A stretch of DNA of 64,000 nt from Acinetobacter guillouiae CIP 63.46. Its GTDB lineage: Bacteria; Pseudomonadota; Gammaproteobacteria; Pseudomonadales; Moraxellaceae. Numbering within the stretch: the stretch's first letter is position 1; each line of letters begins with the position of its first letter. This document shows positions 46,326 through 56,790 of the stretch, one piece after another. The stretch covers positions 612,324 through 676,323 of the forward strand of contig NZ_KB849283.1 of the NCBI RefSeq assembly GCF_000368145.1. The letters run 5' to 3'. Both the position numbers and the translations under genes were made by a program. The notes under the pieces are model-generated. The model worked only from the letters and a program-made list of their open reading frames with translations. It ran no database searches and was not told where the DNA came from.

Positions 46326-48922
46326 ATGCTTTCAACAAATCAAGGAAGGCACAATAGGAATGAAAATATTTATGTTCATTCTTGTTTTTATAAAGTTCGA
46401 CAATCTATAGAGAATATCCAGCTCAATTTCTTATTTGCACCAGATGGTTATGGTAAGACATCAGTTTTGACCTACTGCTTTGAATATTTCGAGAAAATAA
46501 GTGATGATATTTGCTGCATTTGGCTAGATAAGACAAATTTTGACCTAAAGCAAGGAAGCTCTTCTCTGTTGACGGCTTTAAGTCATTTTTTTAATCATCA
46601 ATTAGAACAAGATTCAACGATTGAAAAAATTTTACAAAGATATACTTCAGGTCAATGTTATATTTTTATTGATGATTATGAAAAAATAGAGTGCACTAGC
46701 TTTAATAATGAGATTGATGCTTTATTAGATATCAAAAAAGTTAACTGGCATGTCATCATTGCATCACGTATATTTCCAAAATTTAAAATATCACATTTAG
46801 AGTTGAATCAGAAAATTAAAATATTCAATTCATCAAATTTAAGCTTTAATAGCTTCGAAGTTTCCGAATATTTAGATACGAATATTTCAAATAGTCAACT
46901 TGAGTTTATTTTTAATAAAACACAAGGATGGCCATATGCCATATCTATTTGTAAGGATTTATTAAATAATAAAGAGAATGTACGAAAGCTATTTGAGCTT
47001 TCGGGTGAGGATTATGCATTTTCACAGCTTTTTAAAGAACAAATTTTAGATAATTTGGATTCTGATATGCAAGAATTCCTGGTAGGTTTTTCTACCCTTG
47101 AAATGGCGAATGCTGAACTTTGCAACTATGCTTTAAAGTTCACTGATAGTAAATTCAGATTAAAACAGTTGTATCATAGCGGAGCATTTATAGAAAATAT
47201 AGATCGAAATAATAGAGAATTTAAAGTTCATCCACTCTTACGTGAATTCATACTCAGTCAACAAGTTGATAATAAGTCAAAAAAAATACTTGTTCGAGCA
47301 TCAATATGGTCAATTAGAAATCAATATTATAAAAAATCTGCTTATTATGCAAAATTAAGTCAAGACCCACATATTCAAAATCTAGTTATTGATAAAACCA
47401 GTGAAATTTTAGTTAAGAATTTAGGCGAATTACCTACAGTAATTAATTGGGTCAAGGAGTTAAAAGATGAGAAATATTTTAATTGGAATAAAATAATTTA
47501 CTGGCTGGCATGGTCACTCGCATTTTCATATCAATGGGAGGAGTCAAAACAAAGAGTAAATGACCTCAGAGTGGCTTTACAAAATGATCAGTATCTAAAT
47601 GAAATGGATTTTCAGTTTTATTCAGCTAAATTAGATTCGATTGAAATTGTCTTATTAACATTTCAGGATAAACGACAAATAAGTTTAGAAAAATCAAAAT
47701 CTTGGTTTAAAAAAAATAAAAACACCGATAATTTTGATAAGGCAGTTGTATCTTGTGCAAGTTACTTAAGTTATAGATTGGATGTTGACTATGATTCAGC
47801 TCAAAAATCGATCGAATACGCACTACAAGTGATTAGAGATACAGACAGTATATATGGCGAAATTTGGGTTAATCTACTTTACGGCTTATTTATTTTTGAT
47901 TGTGGTCTATATAATCGTGCACAAAAAATTTTAGAAAGGCAATTTTATAAAACAATTGAAGAAATAGGTGAAGATGCTTCTATTTTACCTACAATTTCAC
48001 AACTATTATCAGCCATTTACTATGAATTAAATCAAATTTCAAAAGCTCAAGAATATGTTGAAATAGGATATAAAATATTAAAAATCATGGTTTAGTTGAA
48101 ACAGCATTCGCTGGAATTTCGACTTCTTATAAACTGCAAAAAAATTGGACTGACACACAAAATTTACGAGAGAACCTTCAAGATATTATCTCAGTTTATC
48201 CGCAACGGCTAAAGATATTACTCAATTACCTGCAAGTTGAATTGTATTTACTTTCAAATAAAACTGAAAAAGGCGCTAGTTATTTAAATAGCATAGATAT
48301 TAGCATGGAAGACAGTACTGATCAGTGCTTAGAAGTTAAAATATATCATAAATATATCAATATATTAGTACAATTGAATAAAAACAACCTAAAGTTGGCA
48401 TGTAATCTTCTTGATGAATTCCTTTATGACAATCAATTGCAAAACAATCAATTTTTGCTCAGTAAAATTTTAATTTTAAAATCATTTATTGCCTTAAAAT
48501 ATGAAAACAATAAGAAAGAAGCATTGGATCGGATTAAACATGCTTTATTTTTGGCTACTGAAAATGGATATTTTAGCGTATTTATTGATTTTGAAAAATT
48601 TTCTATAGATTCACTTCAATTAATTAAGAGTTCAGCATCTACTTTAGATGAAAATTATAAAAATTTGATCAATGAATTGAGTAGCTATCTTCCTTTAGGT
48701 GATGAAAATGAGCAGATTAAATTTAATAAAGAAAATTTTTCAAAAAGAGAGCTAGAATTATTGGCCATGTTAGAATCAGGTTTAAAATACAAACAAATAG
48801 CAGATGAGCTATTTATCTCACTTTCAACTGTAAAATGGCATATTAATAATATTTATATAAAATTAGGTGTAAAAAATAGAACTGGGGCATTGGTTGTTGC
48901 TAGAAAATATGCATTAATTTAA
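46326..48922 (+). pseudogene. Second MalT/AlkS-type LuxR regulator, split by a one-base deletion
   Basis: Two open pieces (46326-48095, and the frame ending at 48922) form one gene. The first holds Walker A APDGYGKTSVL and Walker B CYIFIDDYEKIE, then TPR-like helices, and stops at 48095. In the shifted frame, coding continues at once: KNHGLVETAFAGISTSY follows YKIL. Restoring one A to the run of five A at 48080-48084 gives 865 residues ending in a LuxR HTH (FSKRELELLAMLESGLKYKQIAD, LSTVKWHINNI). It sits right after the degradation operon and before the OmpW-like gene. A homopolymer sequencing error would look the same. Confidence 0.85.
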
Positions 48923-48988
48923 AGAACACTACTTTTTTTAGCAAAAATAAAAAAATGGCTTAATGTCATCATTAAAAATTTCTAATAA

Positions 48989-49008
48989 ATTAGTTCTTTT
49001 TGACGATA
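48989..49008 (+). promoter_or_regulatory. Shared cluster motif upstream of the OmpW-like gene
   Basis: ATTAGTTCTTTTTGACGATA, 69 bases upstream of the preferred ATG at 49077, is 18/20 identical to the copy at 40689-40708. The match supports starting the gene at 49077 rather than at 48963, which would place the site inside the coding region. Confidence 0.65.
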
Positions 49009-49076
49009 CAAATGAATTCAATTTTGTCGTCAAATATTCATTCAAACTACTAAAACCTATTATCCAGGATGGATCC

Positions 49077-50144
49077 ATGAAATTAAAAAATTATATATAT
49101 ACTTTAAGTATATGTGCTATATCTGCACAAACTGTTTATGCCAGCTCTTATTTTAAACCAAGCGATAAAACAGATTTTAAACGCTATTCGATTTCTATCG
49201 GCTGGTTGTATGCCAAACCCTTAGGTGATGCAAATAATATAGATATTACGACAACGATCCCAGCAGGTAGTACTTATACAGTAGGTGATGTCACAACCCA
49301 GAATATTCTGGGTGCAATTGATCAATCAACAATTCAAGGGCAACAAGTACATACGGTAATTTCAACTATACAAGGTCTAGGTATATCAAGTCTTTCAGCT
49401 GATTTAAGTGGTACTGTTACTTTAAATCAACCCTCTAATTGGACGAGTCCTAATACTGGCCTGGAAGTTGAAGACATTAATACCCTAGGTATCATGTTTA
49501 ATTATTATTTAAATGATAATATTTCGTTAGAACTTAAAGCGGGTATACCACCTAAGGTTAAGGCAAAAGGAATTGGTGAAATATATGCTCCTGTTATTGG
49601 TCAGGTTGATCTGCCGCCAACATCAACGGCACTTATTGGTACAAATAACATCCCCATTTCACAACAAATCTATGTAACTGATCTTGCTCAGTCCAAATAT
49701 GCAATCGATACTAAAGTTTGGATGCCCGCAATTGAAGCCCATTATCAGTTTGGTGTAAGCGGTATTAACAAATTTCGTCCGTATGTTGGTGTTGGCATAC
49801 TATATGCCTATTTAGAAAATGTAAAAATCAATTCAGGGATTGAAAATGACCTCATTCTTGCGGGTCATCGGGTGCAGAATATTCTCACAGGTAAAGCGGG
49901 GGATAGCCTCGCTGGCATAAGTTCAGATGCTAAACCGATTATTAAAATCAGCACCAGAAATACTTTTGCGCCAGTATTTAGTGTCGGATTTAATTATGAC
50001 TTTAACTCGAATTGGTTTGCTGTAGCTTCATTGTCTTATTCGAAAATGGATATTGACGCGAAAATTGATGTAAATAACCAAAATAACAATCAAAACCTGA
50101 TTTCAGGAAAAGTTAAAATTGATGTTGATCCATTGATTAGTTAA
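49077..50144 (+). CDS. AlkL/OmpW-like outer-membrane protein, truncated before its C-terminal signal
   Basis: 355 residues from the ATG at 49077, which follows AGGATGGA and starts a signal peptide (MKLKNYIYTLSICAISAQTVYA). The beta-barrel has RYSISIGWLYAKPLGD and FRPYVGVGILYAYLEN, typical of OmpW, with long Ser/Thr/Gly-rich loops that make it larger than OmpW (about 210). The frame ends in TAA at 50142-50144, but immediately continues in frame as MGIGYRF-TAA (50145-50168), the usual barrel end. The C-terminal insertion signal is therefore lost to a single stop. Relatives such as AlkL import hydrophobic substrates. Confidence 0.82.
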   Translation: MKLKNYIYTLSICAISAQTVYASSYFKPSDKTDFKRYSISIGWLYAKPLGDANNIDITTTIPAGSTYTVGDVTTQNILGAIDQSTIQGQQVHTVISTIQGLGISSLSADLSGTVTLNQPSNWTSPNTGLEVEDINTLGIMFNYYLNDNISLELKAGIPPKVKAKGIGEIYAPVIGQVDLPPTSTALIGTNNIPISQQIYVTDLAQSKYAIDTKVWMPAIEAHYQFGVSGINKFRPYVGVGILYAYLENVKINSGIENDLILAGHRVQNILTGKAGDSLAGISSDAKPIIKISTRNTFAPVFSVGFNYDFNSNWFAVASLSYSKMDIDAKIDVNNQNNNQNLISGKVKIDVDPLIS

Positions 50145-50271
50145 ATGGGTATTGGCTATCGCTTTTAAAAAAGAACATTTATACATATCAAAGGCAAACA
50201 GTTAAATTAATACCTTTATCATGTACAAGTAATCTATAAAATGGAATGTCAAAAGTAACCATTTTGGAGGT

Positions 50272-50300
50272 GTGCTATATGGCACTTTTTGTTTTATTTA
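50272..50300 (+). terminator. Possible weak terminator after the OmpW-like gene
   Basis: A short GTGC-TATATG-GCAC hairpin followed by TTTTTGTTTT. The stem is only four to five base pairs, so this is tentative. Confidence 0.3.
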
Positions 50301-50335
50301 TATAATTTTTCTTAATGATAATATGGAATATTCAT

Positions 50336-51556
50336 ATGGATATGCTAATCAGAAATTCTGAAAAAATGTTTAATGATATTTTTCTGCCTGAAGAAACCAA
50401 AAAAATTCGGAATGAAGCTCGAAATTTTGCTGAGAAGTATATTAAACCAAAAGCACATTTATTAAATAATACTATAGAAAGTAAATCCAGTTTTCCAAGA
50501 GAAATTTTCGATCTCATGGCTGAATATGGTTTATATCAAATTCCTTTTGCACAAGATGTTGGAGGACGTGGTTTAAAATATCCAACTTTAGCGACTTTAA
50601 CGGTTATGGAAGAGCTTGCTTATTATTCAGCTGGCACCACTTCGGCTTTATTTGATGGCCAAGCGCTATTGGTCGGCAATACGTTAAATAAAGCAAGCTC
50701 ATATTTGCGAGAAAAGTATTTAAGTAAATTGGTAAAAGGTAACTTTGTTGGAGCATTCGCAACAAGTGAGCCATTAACTAGTACAGATTTAAGTGTTCAA
50801 TCTATGCAGAGCTATGCCCAAAAAGTAGAAGGTGGCTGGATTGTTAATGCACATAAGCGCTGGATTACCAACTCAGTTGTTGCAGAATATATTTTGGTGT
50901 TATGCGCTACAGATAACGGTTTGACCATGTTTTTCATTGATATGGACAATAAAAATATTCATGTTGGAGATCCAGATATAAAAATGGGCAATAAGGCACA
51001 GCTTACAGCAGACGTACACATTAACGATGTTTTTATTTTAGATAGCTATGTTGTTGGTGAAGTTGGAAAAGGACTCAATGTTGCTTTAGCTGCTTTGACT
51101 CTTGGAAGAATGGGTATTGGTGCGATAGGCGTAGGCATGGCTCAATCAGCGCTTGATTATGCTATTCATTACAGCAAAAACAGAAAAGTTTTTGGTCAAG
51201 AGTTAGCCCGTTTTCAACATTGGCAATATACTTTTTCTGACCACGCACTCAATATTGAAAATGCCAGAAATTTATATATTAAAGCTGCTTATCGTTATGA
51301 TATTGAAGGTAACGCAGAAATTGAAGCAGCAATGTCTAAAATTGCAGGCAGCCAATTAGCTGTAGAGGTCTCCCGAGATGCAATTCAAGTTTGTGGTGCA
51401 TATGGCTTTGTCCAACAGCTTAAAGAAACAGGGGAATATTATCCACTGGAATCTATCTATAGAGATGCCAAAATTGGAGAAATCTATGAAGGTGCCAATG
51501 AAATTCAACGTTGGGTGATTGCACGGAATTTGTTTGGTAGAGCATTTTCTGGTTAA
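50336..51556 (+). CDS. Acyl-CoA dehydrogenase of the degradation cluster
   Basis: Start unclear; I prefer the ATG at 50336 with GGAA seven bases upstream (406 residues), though 50315 is also open. FAD and substrate motifs are FATSEPLTSTDLS, WIVNAHKRWITNS, LTLGRMGIGAIGVGMAQ and the C-terminal IYEGANEIQRWVIARNLFGR, which carries the catalytic Glu. It would introduce a double bond in the CoA thioester made by the ligase at 43410. It is divided from the porin gene by about 190 bases. Confidence 0.88.
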   Translation: MDMLIRNSEKMFNDIFLPEETKKIRNEARNFAEKYIKPKAHLLNNTIESKSSFPREIFDLMAEYGLYQIPFAQDVGGRGLKYPTLATLTVMEELAYYSAGTTSALFDGQALLVGNTLNKASSYLREKYLSKLVKGNFVGAFATSEPLTSTDLSVQSMQSYAQKVEGGWIVNAHKRWITNSVVAEYILVLCATDNGLTMFFIDMDNKNIHVGDPDIKMGNKAQLTADVHINDVFILDSYVVGEVGKGLNVALAALTLGRMGIGAIGVGMAQSALDYAIHYSKNRKVFGQELARFQHWQYTFSDHALNIENARNLYIKAAYRYDIEGNAEIEAAMSKIAGSQLAVEVSRDAIQVCGAYGFVQQLKETGEYYPLESIYRDAKIGEIYEGANEIQRWVIARNLFGRAFSG

Positions 51557-51769
51557 TATTATTTAGTTTTCTCAAATATAAAATCAGCGTTTTTATCAAT
51601 TTATCCAAAAATTTTCGAATAATAATTTCTTTCATAATTCTATTCATTTCTGTGTAAATACACTTTATATAAGCGATAGATAAATAGAACAATCTCATCG
51701 TTGAAAATTTTAAGGCAATCCATTTTTAAGCTGCAGGTTAATTATTTTAATCAGTATAAGGATTTAAGT

Positions 51770-52576
51770 ATGTACAAGGAAATTTTGGTTACAGTACAAA
51801 ATGATATAGCGTATATCAAGTTAAATCGACCTAAAAGCGGCAATGCCATCACGCTAAATCTTGCTGAAGAATTATTAAAGGCAGCTATTTATTGTGATCA
51901 AAATAAATTCATACGCTGTGTGGTTCTAAGTGCAGAAGGTCCCTTTTTTTGCACAGGCGGTGATTTAGAAGAGTTTCAAGCTGCTGGTGATAATATCTCA
52001 GAATTTTTAAGTAAACTTGCTGGAATTCTTCATCTCGCGATTTCCCGTTTTATTAGAATGAATAAACCACTTTTAGTTGCTGTAAATGGCACTGCAGCTG
52101 GTGCTGGTATGAGTTTATCGCTCATTGGTGACATCGTTATAGCAAAAGATTCAGCTCAATTTTGCCCAGCATATACTGGTATAGGACTCAGTCCTGATGC
52201 AGGGCTCACTTGGTATTTACCCAAAATTGTGGGTTTGCGACGAGCTCAGGAAATTTTAATGATAAATAAAAAAATGAGTGCAAATACGGCACTTGAATAT
52301 GGATTATTAACAATGGTTTTTTCAGATGCAGACTTTGATCAACAAGTAAAAGAAAATGTAACTTTGTTGGCAAATCAGCCTTTGCCTGCACTCAATAATA
52401 TTCGCCAATTACTACTTTCTAGCCATCAAAATAGTTTGGAAACTCATTTAGAGCTAGAAGCACGAGCTATTGCAGCAGTTAGTTTTGATATCACCGTTAA
52501 GGAGGGTATGGCTGCATTTTTAGAAAAAAGACGTCCAGATTTTAAAAAGTTTGAAATACCACCGATCTCTGTTTAA
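51770..52576 (+). CDS. PaaG-like enoyl-CoA hydratase/isomerase
   Basis: 268 residues from the ATG at 51770, seven bases after AAGGA; an open extension to 51701 is unlikely. The oxyanion segments are FFCTGGDLEEF and NGTAAGAGMSLSL. Both hydratase glutamates are missing, but GLSPDAGLTWYLP has the Asp used by PaaG-type isomerases. An isomerase acting on a ring or branched enoyl-CoA is therefore more likely than a plain hydratase. It ends the apparent degradation cluster. Confidence 0.88.
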   Translation: MYKEILVTVQNDIAYIKLNRPKSGNAITLNLAEELLKAAIYCDQNKFIRCVVLSAEGPFFCTGGDLEEFQAAGDNISEFLSKLAGILHLAISRFIRMNKPLLVAVNGTAAGAGMSLSLIGDIVIAKDSAQFCPAYTGIGLSPDAGLTWYLPKIVGLRRAQEILMINKKMSANTALEYGLLTMVFSDADFDQQVKENVTLLANQPLPALNNIRQLLLSSHQNSLETHLELEARAIAAVSFDITVKEGMAAFLEKRRPDFKKFEIPPISV

Positions 52577-52960
52577 ATAAATTTAAACCACAATATGCTT
52601 GATGAAATTGTGATTTTAAGTATTTTCCAAACGATGACGGATGGTCTGACTATTAGCGAGTAGCGAGCAATAAATAGTAGAAAAAGTAAATTACCAATAA
52701 AAATCAGATCTACGAATCATATTTTTAAACAAATGCCCCTTAAAAAACTACTCAAAAACGCATTGAACATATCAATCAGCCACATTATGAATATTTACCT
52801 TATCATGTCATTATGGGAATAAAATTCCCATTAAATATTCAAATACGGATTTATATTCTATATTTTTAAAAAAATAGTGATTTATTTAAAATAAAAATTC
52901 TATGCATTTTATCTATCATTGGTTGTAGAAATATTTGTTAGAAATCATGCTGGTGCTGCT
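52577..52960. other. Gene-free region between crotonase and MetC-like genes
   Basis: Contains a perfect ATGGGAAT-AAA-ATTCCCAT hairpin at 52813-52831. A short open stretch overlaps its left side without a credible start or domain. No gene is called. Confidence 0.45.
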
Positions 52961-54130
52961 ATGAATCACTTTTGTACACAAGTCATAAATTTGGGAAGAA
53001 CCCCTCAGCGTTTTGATGGTTTGGTGAACACACCTGTTTATCGAGGCTCAACTATCGTCGTCGATAGTTTTAAAGAATGGGAAGATCATAAGCAAAATGG
53101 TGGTGTTTATAAACATTATGGCCGTTTTGGTGCTGCTACAGCAAAGTCTTTTGAAAGTGCAATTAATGCATTAGAAGGTGGTGCAGGATGCATGGTTTTC
53201 CCATCTGGACTATCGGCTTGTACTCATGCATTAATGGCATTTGTTGCAGCAGGTGATCATGTTCTGATTGCTGATAATATTTACGGGCCAACACGAAGTT
53301 TTGCAGACAGTATGTTGCCCAAACTGGGAATCCATGTTGAATACTTTAACTCATGTGATTTAGATGAGTTAAACAACAAAATTAATCAAAAAACCAGTGT
53401 GGTCTTTGTAGAGTCACCAGGTTCAATTACTTTTGAAATTAGCGATATTGCCGCAATCTCAGAAATAAGCCATCGAATGAATGCCAAGGTTTTAGTAGAT
53501 AACTCTTGGGCAACGCCATTGTTTTTTCAACCTTTAAAACATGGAGCAGATGTCTCAATTCAGGCTGTCACAAAATATATTGGTGGGCATTCTGACATTC
53601 TAATGGGAACTGCAACAGCAAATGCAGCATCCATAGAGCAATTAAATAAAGTTGTACATTTTTTTGGTGAAACGACAAGTCCAGATGATATTTATCTAGC
53701 ATCACGTGGGTTGCGTAGTTTAGCCGTTCGCTTAAAACAGCATGAAGAGAATGGCGTAATACTCGCTCATTATCTAAATGAACATCCTGCAATTGATCTG
53801 GTAAATCATCCAGCTTTAGCAATGAATCCATATCATAAACTATGGCAACAGAGCTTCTCTGGTTCTACAGGCTTATTTTCTTTTTATTTAAAACAAAACA
53901 ATCCGTGTTTTGTTGAGGCTTTCTTTGATTCTTTAAAGCTTTTCCACATCGGCTTGTCATGGGGTGGATTTGAAAGTCTGATTTTGCCAGTAGGAACACC
54001 TTATCGCACTCAAAGTCATTTGCCTAGTCGTGGATATTTGGTGCGCCTACATGCAGGACTTGAACATGTAGACGATTTAAAAGCGGATTTGGATGAGGCT
54101 TTGGCTATTGCGCAGTGTGCGATAGCTTAA
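52961..54130 (+). CDS. metC: Cystathionine beta-lyase-like PLP enzyme (trans-sulfuration family)
   Basis: 389 residues from the ATG at 52961 (MNHFCTQVINLGR); an upstream TTG frame to 52919 is less likely. It has the PLP lysine motif SIQAVTKYIGGHSDILMG, the cofactor Tyr/Arg region YGRFGAATAKSFES and FPSGLSACTHALM. It belongs to the MetC/MetB family and would cleave cystathionine or a related thioether. Its neighbours give no clear link to the degradation cluster. Confidence 0.85.
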   Translation: MNHFCTQVINLGRTPQRFDGLVNTPVYRGSTIVVDSFKEWEDHKQNGGVYKHYGRFGAATAKSFESAINALEGGAGCMVFPSGLSACTHALMAFVAAGDHVLIADNIYGPTRSFADSMLPKLGIHVEYFNSCDLDELNNKINQKTSVVFVESPGSITFEISDIAAISEISHRMNAKVLVDNSWATPLFFQPLKHGADVSIQAVTKYIGGHSDILMGTATANAASIEQLNKVVHFFGETTSPDDIYLASRGLRSLAVRLKQHEENGVILAHYLNEHPAIDLVNHPALAMNPYHKLWQQSFSGSTGLFSFYLKQNNPCFVEAFFDSLKLFHIGLSWGGFESLILPVGTPYRTQSHLPSRGYLVRLHAGLEHVDDLKADLDEALAIAQCAIA

Positions 54131-54191
54131 TTTCATTATACATTATAGTAAAATGAGACCTTAAATATCCAATATAGCAAGACTATAGAAG

Positions 54192-54217
54192 AAACCCTCT
54201 AATAAAATAGAGGGTTT
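54192..54217. terminator. Bidirectional terminator
   Basis: AAACCCTCT and AGAGGGTTT form a 9-bp stem around an 8-base loop, between the convergent MetC-like and TonB receptor genes. Confidence 0.8.
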
Positions 54218-54230
54218 AATTTAAAATGGA

Positions 54231-56432
54231 TTAAAAATTATAGCGGACACTTAATGTGGCATTTCTTGGTGTACCCCAATTCATAGAGTTTGCACCAATA
54301 CCTTCGTAGTATTTCTTGTCAAAAATATTGTCAACGTTCAGCTGAAGCTTAATATTTTTATCAACTTGATAGCCTAACATCGCACTAGCAAGTACAAAAG
54401 CATCTTGATCTATACGTGTATTTCCAGTACCCGTATAGTATTTACTCTTGTAATTTAAACCTAGTCCAGCACTCCATAGATCTACTTTATATTTCACAAA
54501 TAGATTAGATGTTGTACGTGAATTCGTTGTATTAACCTTTACACCTTTTGCATCTTTTGCTTCAAAATTAGCAATACCAAAATTAACGCCCCAGTGTTCA
54601 TTAATTTCCCCATCTGCTTCAAATTCAAAGCCTTTACTTTCAACTCCATCTACACCACGATAAGCTTGTTCATTTGTAAGCTGACCATTACGTACAATAA
54701 ATTGTCCTGTTATTGCTTCAGCAAAATTAGATTGTTCAATGCGGAATAGTGATAAAGCTGTATTTAAACGTCCACCAAACCATTCACTTTTTAAACCAGC
54801 TTCGTAGTTTTTACCATTCGCAGGATCTAGATATTGATCATTCACACCTTTACGGCTTTGTGGTTTAAAAATGTCTGTATAGCTGACATAAACAGAATGA
54901 TCTTTTGCAAAATCATAAATAGCACCAATATAAGGTGTTACTTCATTGTTAAATTCACGATTGCCTACACCATTTTCAGACTCATATTTCCAATTAGATA
55001 ATCGCGTCCCTGCAATCACTTTTAATGGATCGAGAATTTGAAATTTACCAGAAATATAAGCTGAAGTTTGAGTCGTTTGATTCAGAGCATTTACACCATT
55101 CAAAATGACAGATTGAAGTAGTGGTTGTGCAATATTGTTATAGTCGAGCGGACCGCCTAAATACTTCTCGACTTCATTTTTAGTATTGGATCCCCCAAAA
55201 ATATCCTTGGTCTTCTCATTTCTATTCCATGAACCACCAATAATTATTTCTTGTGGGCGGTTAAATAGTGTAAAAGGCGCGTTGATGAAAAGATCAATGT
55301 TATTTTCTTCATTCCTTGCTTCAGAGCCATATACTGAAACATTATCTGTGATTTTACCTGTCTTAGGATCAGGTTTATTTTTCAGTGGGCTGGTATTGGT
55401 TGCTTTGTTTACTTGCCCTCCAGTGTAAAGCAGAAGGGTATTTACATCTTCTTTACGAAAGGTAAATGCAACATTTAAATTAACATCATTGAATAAATTC
55501 TGTTTTAAATTGGCGAATACTGCTGTGGTATTTACATCCCAAAAAGTCCAAGGTGCAGTTACCGTTAAGCTTCGATCAAAGTTAGTACGACTTCCATCAT
55601 CATAAAATGCTGGAGTGCCTCCCCAACGAATACCATCACGTTGTAACTCTTAATAAGTTGCGCCTAGTGACATACTAGTTTTATCACTCAAATCGTAATC
55701 AATCGCACCATAAAATACATTGCGTTCTTTTTCATAAAAATCCATAAAGGATTTTTCATCAGCATGTTTGACGAACATACGTCCACGAAGTGAACCATCT
55801 TCGTTCAGTGGAGTAGAAATATCCGCAGAGCTACTCCATGCATTCCAAGAACCGAATGAAGTGCTCAGATTACCCGTCAATTCTTTTGCATTGGCATGTT
55901 TACGGACCATATTCAGCCCCATTGCAGGGTTACCAGCACCTGTGGTAAGTCCATTTGCACCTTTAACAACTTCTACACGATCATAAATATCTAAATCAAG
56001 GTCACCTGCACCTAAGTTTGTGGTACTCGGCATTCCATCTATTAAATAGTAATCGACCTGAAAGCCTCGAGCGTAAACAGACTGACGTTCATCGGTACGC
56101 GAGGTTGAAACACCTGTAATGGTATTCATTAAATCTTGAAAAGAATCAATGTTTCGGTCATCTAAATATTCACGTGTTAAAACTTTGACAGATTGAGGTG
56201 TTTCACGAAGGGACAAGTTTAATTTTGTTGAAGTATTTGTACTTTTGGCTGTATAGCTTTGAGTCCCTTCTGTAATCGCTGAATTTTCACTTTCTGCTTG
56301 TATTTTGATTGTTGGTAAAGCCACTGTTTCTGTTTTTTCTTCCGCATAAACAACAGATGGAATAGTTAAAGCCATAGAAAGTACTAGAGGATGCATTTTA
56401 AATGCATGTCTCAAAGGGAAGAAGTTGTACAT
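54231..56432 (-). pseudogene. TonB-dependent siderophore receptor interrupted by an in-frame TAA
   Basis: A 733-codon frame from the ATG at 56432 (signal peptide ending SVVYA) to the barrel end LSVRYNF. The only break is a TAA at 55652-55650 (codon 261). The frame continues in register as ELQRDGIRWGG, a typical barrel segment of FhuE/FoxA-like receptors. This fits a single C-to-T change from CAA (Gln). The plug domain (VYARGFQVDYYLIDGMPS, VEVVKGANGLTTG) and barrel are otherwise complete. A Fur-box-like site lies upstream. The product as read would be a non-functional 260-residue plug fragment. Confidence 0.88.
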
Positions 56433-56790
56433 AAGATTAATTCCATAATAAAAAATGCGCGCTATCGGTTTTCTGCCTTTCTATTGCTTTGAACCTGTTA
56501 CGGACGGAAAAGCGTTACAAAAAGTAACATATGGATAATTAATTATCAATAATGATTCTCATTAAATTATATAAATCATTATTCTTATTATTTATATATA
56601 AAATATATAATTAATTTTGTTAACAAGTCATGTTTTTATAAAAGATTTTGAATTTTGTTATGCTGTATAGAATAGGGTGAAAATTGCGAATTTATTTTTT
56701 ATAAAGAAAAACAGAATATCTTTTTAAATTAACTATGAACTTAAAAAATATTTTAATATCAACATACTAAGCCTCATCTTCAACACGAGT
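56433..56790. other. Intergenic region between the TonB receptor and LysR genes
   Basis: 358 bases. The receptor-proximal half contains the Fur-box-like sequence at 56550-56568. The rest is AT-rich without features I can support. Confidence 0.5.
56550..56568 (-). promoter_or_regulatory. Candidate Fur box of the TonB receptor
   Basis: AATAATGATTCTCATTAAA style 9-1-9 palindrome, about 14 of 19 matches to the Fur consensus, within a TTATC-rich stretch about 120-135 bases upstream of the receptor ATG. Confidence 0.5.

Noticed and set aside
52740-52831. Short open stretch and hairpin before the MetC-like gene, considered as a transposon remnant
   Set aside because: No inverted-repeat pair, target duplication or transposase motif.
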